Source: Vicugna pacos (Eukaryota; Chordata; Mammalia; Artiodactyla; Camelidae). Taken from it: a stretch of DNA of 64,000 nucleotides. The position numbers and the translations under genes were made by a program. The notes under the pieces are model-generated. The model was not told the origin of the DNA and made no database searches. It saw only the letters and a list, made by a program, of their open reading frames with translations. The DNA is taken from NCBI RefSeq assembly GCF_048564905.1, contig NC_132991.1:58473501-58537500 (forward strand). Direction: 5' to 3'. This document shows positions 48,701 through 58,959 of this stretch, one piece after another (position 1 is the stretch's first letter; the number at the start of each line of letters is the position of its first letter).

Positions 48701-50967
48701 GGTTAGAATTTTGGGGGCACACAAACATTAACACCATAGCAGTTACCAAATTTGAAGAGAGAAATGATACAGGACAGAGTTTGTAGATGTATTCATCACT
48801 GTCTTCTAAATAATCCTGACCTGAAACCAGACAAATTTGTTTCATTTTCCAGATTCAACTTACCAGTATATAAAAGGTTCTGCTGACATTAAATCCAACC
48901 AAGGCGTCTTCCCCAGTGGACTTCAGTGTGTCACTATTCTAATTGGTGTCTATGACATACAGACAGGAGTGCCCCTGATGGGCGTCATCAACCAGCCTTT
49001 TGTATCACAAGACCTAGGCACCCTCAGGTAAAAGAGGAACACTTGCTGTCTGTCATGACTTTCAGACATTACAGCCTCAGCCTTGCTTATCATCAGGATT
49101 CTCTCTCCACGTGACATTCCCGTGACTCGATATATTGGGGTACTCCTACTAGAAGTCTGCATTGTATGAATTAATGTGCTTTTTAGTTTCAATCCTGGGT
49201 TTCAAAACAAAATGTCTAATGAAAATCATCTAATGAAAAGATGAGTAGTTCTGGCCAGGATTAGAACCTGCCTATGGGGTGCTCTCCCTGTAAATTCTGC
49301 CAGCATCACTTCCTTTCCTGCCTCCTCCCCCCTCCCCCTTCCATGGACTCTTGTGCAGAGCATAGAGGGTGGCCAGGCTATTAGTTGCTCTGATCCATGG
49401 CCCCAGGCTTTGGTTGACTCCAGGGCATGGCAGAATCCAAGTGGAAGCTGCTTTTCTCCTGTGGTTTCAGTTTTTTGTTGAAATAGATAATTTTTTTTCC
49501 ACTTGCGTAGAACTACATATTTTTATTGAGCTTCGAATTTCTTTAGGCAACTAAGAATCACTTGTTCTTTAATAGTCAGAAACTACACCTCTGGAATCCT
49601 GACATTTTTTCTTCTACCCCTGCCTTCTTCCCCACTGAAAATGTTTCTATTATCTTTACAGGGTCGTTAAGATGTTAAAGAGAAGTGAGGCTGGGTGCCA
49701 ACATAATCATGGCCTAGAAATGGTTGACAAAGTAGTTAGTGGTACAGATTCTGGAGTGAGATTTCCTGGGTTTGAATGCAGATTCTACCACTGATTTACA
49801 TCCTTACGCTTACATGTGCTAAGCCTCAGTTTCCTTCTCTGGAAATAAATTACCCAGCATATATAGTCAGTCAGACACAGAGAAATGATAGGGGCTATTG
49901 TTGCCAAAAGTAATGAGTCCCTCTTTTTTGGTGTTAAAGCCAAAGTGGAGCTAGTGAATTAGAGAATGAAAAGATGTAAACAATTGAAGAATTTATAAGG
50001 ATTGTGAAAGATCTGCAGATTGAAAAGAGATTATTTATTGGCCTCTCACCTCCCCCGCTCCCCACCCTCTGTACCCCTCCTAAACTCTAAATGCCAAATG
50101 TGACAGAGAAACTTTGCTGTATTCCTGGAGGCCAGAAATCCCATAAATATTTTAGCATTTATTGAGATGGCTGAGATAATGAGGAAAAACAGAAAGAATT
50201 CCTGATCTGCAATGACACGGGCAGCGACGTGTGTAGGAGTAACTTTTAGAAATGAATTAGCTACTTGATGTCTATTTCTAGGCTTCAGGGCCTTTGAGAC
50301 TAATTTTGTTATGATTTTCATATCAAGTGGAGAAGCCATATGAGCAGTGAAAACGAACATGATAACCTACGGCCACAAACTAAATGTTCTCCTCCGCAGG
50401 TGGAAAGGACAGTGCTACTGGGGCCTTTCTTACATGGGGACCAATATCCATTCACTCCAGTCTCCGGTGTCTGCAAGCAACAGCCGTGAAGCGCGGAGCC
50501 CGGTGACTGCAAACCCCAGCTCGGGGGCAGAAAGCCCCCACCCGTTCTCAGCCGTCATCAGCACAAGTGAAAAGGAGCCGATCAAGGCCGCGCTCGCGCG
50601 CGTGTGTGGAGAGCGCATATTCCGGGCAGCTGGGGCTGGTTACAAGAGCCTCTGTGTTGTCCTCGGCCTTGTCGACATTTACATCTTCTCAGAAGATACC
50701 ACGTTCAAGTGGGACTCCTGTGCTGCCCACGCCATCCTCAGGGCCATGGGTGGGGGCATGGTGGACTTAAAAGAGTGCTTGGAAAGACATCCCCAGGCGG
50801 GGCTCGACTTGCCGCAGTTGGTGTACCACGTGGGAAACGAGGGCGCTGCGGGGGTGGATCAGTGGGCCAACAAGGGAGGACTCATCGCCTACAGGTCAAG
50901 AAAGCAGCTGGAGGCGTTCCTGAGCCTCCTCATCCAACACCTCGCCCCCAAGGACACACATACATAG
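42528..50967 (+). CDS. INPP1: INPP1, inositol polyphosphate 1-phosphatase (complete, five coding exons)
   Basis: Exons 42528-42731, 44082-44142, 46682-46882, 48853-49027 and 50400-50967 join to 1209 nt, 402 residues plus TAG. All introns are GT-AG and phases match. The enzyme removes the 1-phosphate from inositol 1,4-bisphosphate and inositol 1,3,4-trisphosphate in the cytosol. It is a Mg2+-dependent, lithium-inhibited phosphatase of the FIG/IMPase superfamily. The ligands described for bovine INPP1 are all present: D54, E79, E80 (GEES), D153, I155, D156, T158 (WVDPIDST), and D319 in WDSCAAHAI (D317 in cattle, shifted by two). Human protein is 399 residues; extra residues fall in the variable loop around 235-262. 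An in-frame TGA at 42465-42467 upstream supports the chosen ATG. Poly(A) signal at 51120. Confidence 0.98.
42853..42858 (+). terminator. INPP1: Candidate intronic poly(A) signal in INPP1 intron 2
   Basis: AATAAA about 120 bp past the exon 2 donor and just after an in-frame stop at 42837-42839. GT-rich sequence (tgtgtgttgc, twice) follows at about 42896-42925. Use would give a 103-residue truncated product lacking most of the catalytic site. This is a sequence-only prediction. Confidence 0.35.
43308..43562 (-). mobile_element. MIR SINE relic
   Basis: Nearly full-length reverse-strand MIR ('actatgtgccaggtactatt', 'gaggttaagtaacttgccca'). INPP1 intron 2. Confidence 0.87.
44082..44142 (+). CDS. 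INPP1: INPP1 exon 3, residues 69-88
   Basis: 61 nt: FPGLGKKIFGEESNEFTNDL plus one base. Acceptor TTATTCAG|TTT, donor TTGG|GTAAGTA. Contains the Glu pair E79-E80 that binds the catalytic metals. Residue 88 is Leu (TTG) where human has Trp (TGG) as I remember it, and residues 73-75 read GKK against EKN in human. Confidence 0.96.
45396..45452. repeat. (TTA)n-like microsatellite
   Basis: Imperfect TTA units separated by taaa interruptions, about 57 bp, in INPP1 intron 3. Confidence 0.9.
45548..45690 (+). mobile_element. MER5-type hAT element with shortened centre
   Basis: Plus-strand MER5 ends ('cttcccaaactttaacgatc', 'aggtgactcattgatgatg'). Both ends present, centre shortened. Confidence 0.7.
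46032..46150 (+). mobile_element. Camelid tRNA-Ala-derived SINE, copy 4
   Basis: Head ggggagggtatagcttag, anticodon arm with TTAGCAT, B box gggttcagtcc, then an A-run and G-run tail. No clear target-site duplication found. In INPP1 intron 3. Confidence 0.88.
46682..46882 (+). CDS. INPP1: INPP1 exon 4, residues 89-155
   Basis: 201 nt. Codes EKIIMRLCPTEEETVDLL onward to QDILGIWVDPI. Acceptor TTTACTCTAG|GG, donor ATAG|GTAAGT. The catalytic motif WVDPIDST is split between this exon and the next at the codon for D156. Confidence 0.97.
47052..47178. repeat. Alternating TA/CA tract with a palindrome
   Basis: Degenerate tatctgta units followed by a (TG)n-(AC)n junction. The core 47152-47173 is a perfect 22-bp palindrome and the whole tract alternates purine and pyrimidine. 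Confidence 0.85.
48395..48745 (-). mobile_element. MaLR (MLT1-type) solo LTR fossil
   Basis: Reverse-strand MaLR LTR ('acaacagaaatttatttctc' on plus). No internal region. Ends about 100 bp before INPP1 exon 5. Old and degraded. Confidence 0.77.
48853..49027 (+). CDS. INPP1: INPP1 exon 5, residues 156-213
   Basis: 175 nt. Codes DSTYQYIKGSADIKSNQG onward to SQDLGTL plus two bases. Acceptor CATTTTCCAG|AT, donor CTCAG|GTAAAAG. D156 and T158 complete the metal and phosphate site. A MaLR LTR fossil ends about 100 bp upstream of this exon. Confidence 0.97.
49028..50399 (+). other. INPP1 intron 5
   Basis: About 1.4 kb. A plus-strand MIR core is visible at about 49735-49850. Nothing else recognised. 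Confidence 0.75.
49735..49850 (+). mobile_element. MIR SINE fragment
   Basis: Plus-strand MIR 5' half ('cctgggtttgaatgcagat', 'aagcctcagtttccttctc'). Confidence 0.75.
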
Positions 50968-51140
50968 GTGAGCTCCGTCCTCGTGGACTCATGCACCCAA
51001 CTGTGAACCTACTCCCCACATCTCTATCTTTGGAAGATAGCTTTGTCCTATTGACGGTCAACATTCACCTTCCTCTTTTGAGGAGCGTTTTTCCATTATG
51101 TGTTCATAATGTTAATGTCAATAAATGAATGATATTCATG
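50400..51140 (+). CDS. INPP1: INPP1 last exon: residues 214-402 and 3'UTR
   Basis: Acceptor TCCTCCGCAG|G. CDS to TAG at 50965-50967, then about 170 nt of 3'UTR. Codes WKGQCYWGLSYMGTN, a variable Ser/Pro-rich loop (about residues 235-262), FSAVISTSEKE, the second family motif around W318-D319-S320, and a C-terminus ending APKDTHT. The exon is GC-rich and CpG-containing compared with its flanks. Confidence 0.96.
51120..51125 (+). terminator. INPP1: INPP1 poly(A) signal
   Basis: AATAAA 153 nt after the stop codon, followed within about 20-40 bp by GT-rich sequence (atgtgtgag, tggatgttgtg). Cleavage is expected near 51138-51145. Confidence 0.88.
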
Positions 51141-51479
51141 CAGCAATGGAATGTGTGAGATTCTTGATAGTGGATGTTGTGCTATTAGTATTGTTTGAAA
51201 CTCTTCCATAAAAATTCCTGCCCAATTGGTAAAATTCTAGAGAAGTAAAATGTCGCTGAAATATCTAGGGAAAGTAAAGAGGGGTTGTGCTTAGATTTTG
51301 TTTCCCATCTGGAGGGAAAATCTGCAGCTTTAGCCTTTGGCAGAACATGCAGGACTGAATCTGAAGCATAATTTAGCCACGCTCACGTGCTTTAAACAGT
51401 ATGCTTAGGTTTCTTCAAAGAATTAAAGCCAGAGCACTGTGGGCTCCTTCCTACTCACATACTGTCACACACTGTCATG

Positions 51480-51495
51480 TGCACACACGCACATG

Positions 51496-51531
<36 letters not shown>

Positions 51532-51540
51532 TACACACTA
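51480..51540. repeat. (CA)n microsatellite
   Basis: Interrupted CA units (longest run about ten) starting about 340 bp beyond the INPP1 poly(A) site. Confidence 0.93.
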
Positions 51541-52929
51541 ATACTCTCTCAAACTTATTCTCATTCTCTCATTGTAGTACTAATACTCGAATTCAAATAC
51601 TCTCACATGCACACTCCATTTCTGTAGGTAAGGCAGAAGGCTTCTGCAATTTTTGAAAATGTACTAAACTTCAGAAACGCGGGGTAGAGTCACATGTATT
51701 CAGTCCTTGGTCTACTAGAATCCCATAGCGAATGCCCTCTGAAGCGGATGAGACCGCTTTTCCGTCTTTTTGGCAGCCCTGGTGAGGAGGTAGCGCCACC
51801 ATGTGGAGGAACCAGACTCCAGCTCTGACTTCTTTCTGCCTTGCGCCCTCTGGGAGCCAAAGGATATTTCTGCAGCCTCCTCTATTTTTCTGTGATTACA
51901 AACGAATGATAATAAGAAACTTTTTAATAGTATTTTGTTGCACCCAGAAGACTGGACGACTTAGTGACAGGCCTATAGTTTTTAAAGTCTGCACGTGCTT
52001 TGTGATTGATTATGGGCCCTCGAGCTGTATATTCTTACCACTTTCAGTCTAATTTTAAAGGTGGTTTTTAAGTCAAAGTGAGTTCATTTTTCACCAAACA
52101 CATTAAAAACCAAAACCCAGAAACTAGTCGGGCTCCCTCATAGGCACCAGAATGGAGAAATGGAATATGGTTCAAGGAAAAGCATTTGTTGTCCACATGA
52201 ACATTTTTAGGGTATGTAAATTATCAATAAAATGCAGTGAAAATTGTCGTTTTCAACGTGACCTGAACAAGCAGTTTATCAATTTATTAGGGGCAGAAAA
52301 TCTGGATAGAACAGAGAATCCACTATATTCTGTGAATGTCTATTATACGCATCCATTGTCAGTCTCTGCTGGAAGGCTCCTCTTAAGCACGTGTCCGCTG
52401 GTTGGCCAGCGTTATTTTTCTTGCGTAAACCACACCCATGGGAGTATGATGTCTAGCTCTGATTTCTTTAGAGGAAGAACTTAAAAATATTTGGCAAGTA
52501 ATCTGAGAACATGATCATTCTGGATTTAAATTTTCCCCCCTATATTTTTACAATGGTCTCACACTCAGTAAATTTTTAAGACTCAACTTTATACTTTCCA
52601 AAGCCTTCAATTCTGACTTCAAACTCATGTTCCATTATTTCACACTATATTTAATTAATCTATTATTTTAAGTACAATCAGAACACACAGTGTTGGAAAG
52701 GAGTCAACCATTCCAGATAAACATACAACTCGATTAATGGGGATGGAGTTACAGGTTGTGATGGAGGGATATTCCCGAGTGTAGCCTGTGGGTCATGAAA
52801 ATCAAATGTGCATCAGCCAGAGTGTTTTACAGGAGACTAGCAGAGAGATGGCTCTGTCAGGTTACTTAGGTGAAGGGCAATAGAAAGTTTCCCCTGCACA
52901 TTAATACGAGCAGTCTCTGGGAAGGCAAG

Positions 52930-53240
52930 TCAACGTGGGTTCCTCTCTTGCTCCCACAACCCACATCTAATCACTCAGGAAACCCTCTTGGCTCCACCTT
53001 CTAAATATACCCAGAATTCAAGTATTCCTTATCACTCTGCTACCCTCACCCTGTGTCAGGCCCTCTTTGTGTCTCACCTGGGTTATTGCAATCAACCAAC
53101 TTGCCTCCATAGTGTCTATTCACAACACAGAACACAGTGATCCTTCTCCAACATTTATCCGATCATGTCTCTGTTCTGTTCAAAACCCTCCAGTGGTTCT
53201 TCACTTCTCTTGGGAAAAGCCAAAGTACTTGCACAGCCTA
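52930..53240 (+). mobile_element. Old L2/CR1-like LINE relic, left part
   Basis: Resembles a widespread old mammalian LINE ('gggttattgcaatcaacc', 'gatcatgtctctgttctg', 'aaaaccctccagtggttct'). Continued at about 54170-54440 after an insertion. Exact family uncertain. Confidence 0.5.
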
Positions 53241-54169
53241 GGTAAGATAAGAGGAAGTATATTTACTGGCCTGGCAAGAAGCTCCTAAAACCTTTGTAAT
53301 TTCCTAAGTGGTAAGAGCACTAGGAGCATCTCTTATTCTAATATTTGGTCTTTGACCCTGTCCCTGACCCAGGGCTCCTAAATGCTTGTAAATCCCTAAG
53401 TGATAGGAGAACTCGGAGTATATTTTATTCTACTAGGTGATCTCCTGGATGACCCCCAGATAGGGACAGTTCACCAGAAAGACCAAGCCATAATTAGGAG
53501 CTTGAAATTTTCAGCCCTGCTTCTGCCACCTCCCTGCCCCCAATTCCTCTGGAGAGGGTAGAGGGGCTGGAAATGGAGTTAATAATTGACCACATGAGGA
53601 AGCCTCTAAAATCCCAGTAGCATGAGGTTTGGAGAGCTTCCAGGTGGGTGAACACATCCACAGACTGGAAGGGGGGTGCACCCCAAATCCACAGGGACAG
53701 AAGCCCTGGTGCTCTGGACCCTCCCAGACCTCGCCCTATGTGTCTCTTCATCTGGCTGTTTACTTGCATCCTTTATCATATCCGTCAATAAGCAGGTAAA
53801 GGTGAGTGCTTCCCTGAGTTCTGGGAGCCACTCCAGCAAATTAATCAAACCTGAGAAGGGACTTGTGGGAACCTCTGATTTACAGCCGATTGGTCAGAGC
53901 CCTGGTGACCACCCGACCTGTGACTGGCTCTGACGTAGGGGAGCAGTCTTGTGGGACTGAGCCACTGACTGCAGGTAGATATGTCAGAACTGAGTTAAAC
54001 GGTGGGGCACTCAGCTGGTGTCTCAGAAAAATTCTTGATGGGGGGCAAAAATCCCACACATTTGGTGACCAGAGGTGTCAGAAGTGAAGTGTTGTGTGTT
54101 AGTAGGAAAGGAGATAAACACCAGGGAAAGACTGGGTTTTTCCCAGCATAGCTTGTCAGGCCCACCAGC
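53241..54169 (+). repeat. Unclassified old repeat inserted into an L2/CR1-like LINE (possibly LTR-type)
   Basis: About 0.9 kb that reads like a multicopy mammalian repeat I have seen but cannot name. It may be an LTR-type fossil; no open coding region is evident and it looks broken. Edges are set by where the flanking LINE stops and resumes. Confidence 0.4.
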
Positions 54170-54440
54170 CACCCTTCCTACTCCTTGGGGAGCGGGGACC
54201 CACCTATTCTCACTCTCCCCCTTACTCACTCTGTTCCAATCAAATTGCCTTTTTGCTGTGCCCTGAGTTTGCCAAGCATGCTCCCTCTGTCTCAGGACCC
54301 TTGCATTTGCTGTTCTCTTTAACTGGAAAGCTCTTTTCCAAATATTGGCATGGTTCCCTCCTTCGTCTCCATCAAAATTTGGCTCAAATGTCACTGTATC
54401 AGTTTGGTCTTTACTTGTCTATTGCAACCCACATTCCATG
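54170..54440 (+). mobile_element. Old L2/CR1-like LINE relic, right part
   Basis: Continuation of the 52930-53240 element ('cccttgcatttgctgttctc', 'tggctcaaatgtcactgtat'). Same orientation and correct order, so one element was split. Confidence 0.5.
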
Positions 54441-54670
54441 ATCACGTTGCATTGTCAGCTATTTCCAAATTGAACATCAGTTATTTCTAAAATACTTCAA
54501 AAATATTGCTGTCATGCTGAGAATTAGTCCTATAGTTGGTTGGTTAAATTCTCAAACAATCACTTGAATGACTGAAGTAACCTATGGACTCTTGTGTCAG
54601 AGAATAAACATCAAAACATTTCCCAAACTAATATTCAAGCCCTGGATATTAGATCTATGAAGAGTTAAGG

Positions 54671-54820
54671 TAGTGGGGAGGATATAGCTCAGTGGTAGAG
54701 CACGTGCTTAGCATGCATGAGGTCCTGGGTTCAATCCCCAGTACCTCCATTAAAGAAAAAATAAATAAGTAAATAAACCTAATTACCCTCCTAAAACAAA
54801 CCAAACCAAAAAAAAAAAAA
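54671..54820 (+). mobile_element. Camelid tRNA-Ala-derived SINE, copy 5 (best preserved)
   Basis: Near-complete tRNA-Ala(AGC) head: A box tagctcagtgg, anticodon loop TTAGCAT (anticodon AGC), B box ggttcaatccc, 3' tacctcca. G3 and T70 keep the G3-U70 pair that marks tRNA-Ala. The module aataaacctaattacc and an A tail follow. Flanked by agttaagg at 54663-54670 and 54821-54828. Confidence 0.95.
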
Positions 54821-54828
54821 AGTTAAGG

Positions 54829-54992
54829 GAGAGGGAGAAGGGTATAGCTCAGTGGTAGCGTGACTGCTTAGCATGCACGAGGTCCTGGGTTCAATTAAAT
54901 ACCTCCATTAAATAAATAAATAAAAATAGATAAACCTAATTACCTCCCCCCACAAAAATTAATTAATCAATTATTTTAAAAAGGGAGAAAGA
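54829..54992 (+). mobile_element. Camelid tRNA-Ala-derived SINE, copy 6 (tandem with copy 5)
   Basis: Second same-orientation copy immediately downstream of copy 5. It keeps the AGC anticodon arm but lacks part of the T arm after the B box (ggttcaattaaatacctcc). A ggttaag motif follows at about 54996-55002, close to the repeat that flanks copy 5. Confidence 0.92.
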
Positions 54993-55611
54993 AAAGGTTA
55001 AGTCACTTTCCCCAGACCCTAGTATTCCTGCTGATGGTGAGGCAGAGTGAGAGAGCTTGCAATGGCTGGGATATGAAGAAAACTGTCCACCTCTCTTCAC
55101 AGCAAAATCAGCCCTTTCCACAGGGTTTGGGAATCAGTAGCTTGAGATACAATGCTGTGTAAATGCATCTACTTCAGGGCAAGCATTTCTAAAGGCATGG
55201 AGCTCTGTGCTAGGATGGCTTGCCACCTTCACCTTTTCAGGCAAGCTCAACTGTGCCTGTGGTGTATTAAGACAGCTTGCTGCAGGGACAGCTCATCATA
55301 TGGTTAAACCGACATATCAAGGCTGAGAGTGTAGAAGTAGGCAAATAATGCAAATCCAGAGGGATTTAATGTATTTTTATTCTTAGGGCATAGGAGGGAT
55401 TGCCATTACAGTGGAAATTTGTGGCTTTGATATGACTTTTCCCTAGGGCAGATATTTGTGATCAATTTATCTTTATCAATTTATACTAATATATCATAAG
55501 CTAGGTCATGCATGTGGCAGGTTGGTTCTATGGTCGTTTTTTAAATGAATTCTAAGGATTATGATCTAATTATCTGGATTATTCTGAAAATAATCATCAA
55601 AACTGTAGGTG

Positions 55612-55870
55612 ATCGAGACTTGCACTGCCCAAATGGTATCCACTAGCTTCGGGTGGCCATTGAGCACTTGAAATGTGTCCCATCTGAACTGAGCTGAGCT
55701 GCAAGTGGAAAACATCCTGGATTTTATGGAGAAAAAGTAAAATGTTCATAACTTGTTACAGACATCTCTGTATTTCAATTTTTGCAATGGGACAACAGTT
55801 TTAAATTTTGGAGTGAAATATCTTAACTTGCAGCTTGATGAATATTATAACAGAGCAGTAAGGCATTAAG
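55612..55870. mobile_element. hAT-like (MER3-type) DNA transposon relic
   Basis: Typical 'ggccattgagcacttgaaat' segment followed by the expected long A/T-rich body. Family name from memory. Confidence 0.5.
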
Positions 55871-56164
55871 TCCACTAACAAAAGCAAGTAGTAAATATTT
55901 AATAATTATTTTCTAGGTCCTACCTATCTGTAAGTTTCTTATTCACATTCTGTTGTTTTGTTTCTCACATTTCCCATGTTAGAAATATTGATTTATTCCT
56001 TCTTTCATGCAATCGTGTACTACTGTATCTCCACTGATTTAAGATCTGTTAAAAATAAAATGACTGTGGAAAAATGATCACCCACCATTTTGTTTCAACA
56101 GGACAAAGAGACCCACAAATGAAACTTGACACATACCTTGCTAGCAAAGGAGTAAGAATTTGGT

Positions 56165-56360
56165 TTAACAAACCTGGGTTCACTGCCACCTACAGTGTGA
56201 TCTTAAGTTAGATCTTAAGCCATATAACCTCTTTGAATCCCAGTTTCTTCATCTGGTAAATGATTTATGTCATCTCTCAGGAATACCGTAAGAAGCAGGT
56301 GAAATAGTGTGTGTAAAACATCCCTAGCATAACAGACGCCCAATGAAACATAGCTACTAA
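56165..56360 (+). mobile_element. MIR SINE relic
   Basis: Plus-strand MIR ('aacctgggttcactgccacc', 'cccagtttcttcatctggta'). A second, reverse MIR piece may lie at about 56525-56610. Confidence 0.72.
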
Positions 56361-56873
56361 TGCTTGCATTATTCATGTATAATGTAGTCAGCCTAAACAT
56401 TATCATGGAACAAAAACATGACAAAATATGTTAAAAGAGAGACCTCACTTTATTCAGTCAGTGATTCAGACAATTTGTTAACAGGCTTAATTCTTTTATT
56501 GTAATACACGTACATAGTATAACAGTATGTAATAGCTAGTGTATATTGAGCTCTATACGCTAAGTGCTGTGTTAGACACTTATGTGCATTATTTTATTTA
56601 AAATAATGAGCAAAATTTGTGTAATCCCAGCCATCATGGCATAACAGTCTTTTCCTCCTGGCTAGATGGTTTGCTTGTGTCTTAAAAATCAAAGTTAATT
56701 AACTAATAAAGTAATTTTTCAAGATCTGCTTTTTAAAACATTTTCTACGGATTCCTTTCACCTGTTGCTCTACACCAGCCACTTGCTTTCACTTACCATC
56801 ATTTCTACCTCAGTCCAGCTGTTTCTAGGGATTGGCACCCACTTAAGTATGGTCCCAAAGATCATTGCCTTTT

Positions 56874-57116
56874 TAAAATTTAAATTAAATTACAGTCAGT
56901 TTACAATGTTGTGTCAATTTCTGGTGTACAGCATAGTGTTTCAGTCATACATATATTTTATATATTTCTTTTCATATTCTTTTTCATCATAGGTTACTAC
57001 AAGATACTGAATATAGTTGCCTGTGCTACACAGTAGAAACTTGTTGTTTATCTATTTTATTTATAGTAGTTAGTATCTGCAGATCTTGAACTCCCAATTC
57101 ATCCTTTCCTATTCCC
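56874..57116 (-). mobile_element. L1 3' tail insertion with TSD
   Basis: Reverse-strand L1 3'UTR end, flanked by a 16-bp duplication with one mismatch: aagatcattgcctttt at 56858-56873 and aagatcattgtctttt at 57117-57132. Confidence 0.9.
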
Positions 57117-57384
57117 AAGATCATTGTCTTTTAATGCACTTTGTATGTTGCCAATATTTTGCCCTGGCTTCTGACCCCCAGGCTCCCTGCGTGAGATTTT
57201 GAAGTGCCAAGGGATACGCATTCTATAAAGGTCTTTCTGCTATGTTTTAGTGATGGGAATGTGAAAAACCAGACCTTTGCCTCTGTGTGTACAATGTGTA
57301 AGACAGCCCTTCTGTCTGGAAGATGTTCATTCCAGGGTAAGTTTGCAGTAATACTTTGTAGCAGTAAGCATGAGGTTTAACTGT

Positions 57385-57760
57385 GAGAGGCAAAATGTCA
57401 AAAATAACACTGGCTTACATGAGAACAAGACTGCTGTTGGGTGAGTGGTCCAGAGCTGAAAGGAGGATTTACCCCAGAGTCCTCTGGGATTCCGTCTCAC
57501 TGATCCCCACCTCTTGGACCACGGCCCTTCTTCTCATGGTCCAAGACAACAGGGTCTGCATTTTAGGCAGCAAGATTGAGGAGAAGACAAGAAGAGAAGG
57601 GCAGATGATTTTTCACATCATTGACTGGAGTCTAGTCATATGACTACATGTACAAAGGAAGCCGGAAAATGTAGTCTCCATTTTGAGCAGCTGTGTACCC
57701 AGCTGACAATCAGGCATTTCTGTCACCCTGGAAGATGGGAAACAAATATGTGAGGACACC
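57385..57760. repeat. Unclassified ancient interspersed repeat
   Basis: Shows phrases shared with a common old mammalian repeat ('aaaaataacactggcttac', 'ggaagccggaaaatgtag'). Family not resolved. Confidence 0.35.
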
Positions 57761-58959
57761 AAACAATCTCTATCACCCAGTCCAACTGAGCCACCAGGCG
57801 TTTGCCTTCCTCTGACCTCCGATCACACATCCCTTGTTCTTATCACTAAGGTCTCTGACCTTTGTAGGCAGACTTCTCCAAACCTTAGCTACACTGCCTT
57901 ACCTACTTATGATGTACTTATCCACTTCACCCCCTACAGAATGCAAAGTGCCATAAACAATACATTCATCAAGATGTTAAAGAAAGGGAACTGCCTGCCA
58001 GTAAAAACACAGCTGAAAACATAAGACAAATATAAACACAATTCTTCTTCTGAGGTCTGTGAGAAATCTCTTGGATTCTTGCTTCTGGCAATTTTCCTAG
58101 AGGCCTCCTGCCCGCCTCTTGTCAGACCACACCTACCTCTGCTGAGTGCTCAGCCTGCAGATAAGCTGTACAATTCATGCTGATAATTTGAATTTAAACA
58201 TTCTCTTTACCCAGAATGACATTAAATAGCAATTGAACAATACCGTGACAGGTTGAGAGAGAGAAGGTGGAAGCAAGGGAAACTTTACTGTAGTGTCTTT
58301 AAGGGCACTGTTTCTCTTGCTTTCTGAACAAATGGCTCCACATTTCCATCTTGCCCAGGTGCTGCAAACTGTGTAGCCAGCCCTGAACTGTTCTCATTTC
58401 TATTTCTAACCTTGCTGTCTTTTGTTCACTCTGAATTTTTGTCATATTTGCTGGTCAGGTCCAACCCAGGCCCTTGGTGAACTAGGTGTACCCCCCACTG
58501 AACGTTGAAGGGTCTTTTCAGTTATTTGAAAACTGAGATGGTAACCAGTGTGTTTTATGTACATTTCTCACCTGGTGAGTAAGCTGGTCTTTTGTGCTGT
58601 AACAACCCAAGCACATTGCAGCACATTCGGACATTTGCTGTAAACTTCTCGGCATTGTCCACCAGGTGGCTCTAGCAGGTTTGCGCAGGGACATGAGTAA
58701 CAGTAAAGGAAAATTGTTCCAGTTCTTGTCTATGCTAATCTCTCCCGATGGGTTGTCTTAAAATTACATCATCATGTTTCAAATATGTCATTTTCCTTAA
58801 ACAACTCACTCCTTTTATTGTGTTTTAAATTTTCTTCTCATTACATGCTTCTTAAGGAACTGAAAAATATGAAGAAGGAAAAAGAAAGAAAAAACAACAT
58901 CCAGACAAAACCACTCTTGACATTTTAGTCAACTTTCCTAGTGTAGTTTTCTTTCTATG

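Larger units (their letters stand above)
46883..48852 (+). other. INPP1 intron 4
   Basis: About 2 kb. Contains a TA/CA-rich alternating tract with a 22-bp palindrome (47052-47173), a degraded repeat at about 48190-48370 and a MaLR LTR fossil (about 48395-48745). Confidence 0.75.

Noticed and set aside
50347-50399. Extension of the last INPP1 exon upstream because the frame stays open for 53 bases.
   Set aside because: A good acceptor (TCCTCCGCAG) at 50397-50399 gives the correct phase and continues the known protein exactly at R214-W215.
54674-54745. A tRNA-Ala(AGC) gene.
   Set aside because: Acceptor-stem mismatches, a SINE tail module with A-run, target-site duplications and six sister copies show it is a SINE head.
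57385-57760. A possible retrocopy or exon around an 86-codon open frame at 57383-57643.
   Set aside because: It falls within what reads as an old interspersed repeat and shows no known domain or splice signals.
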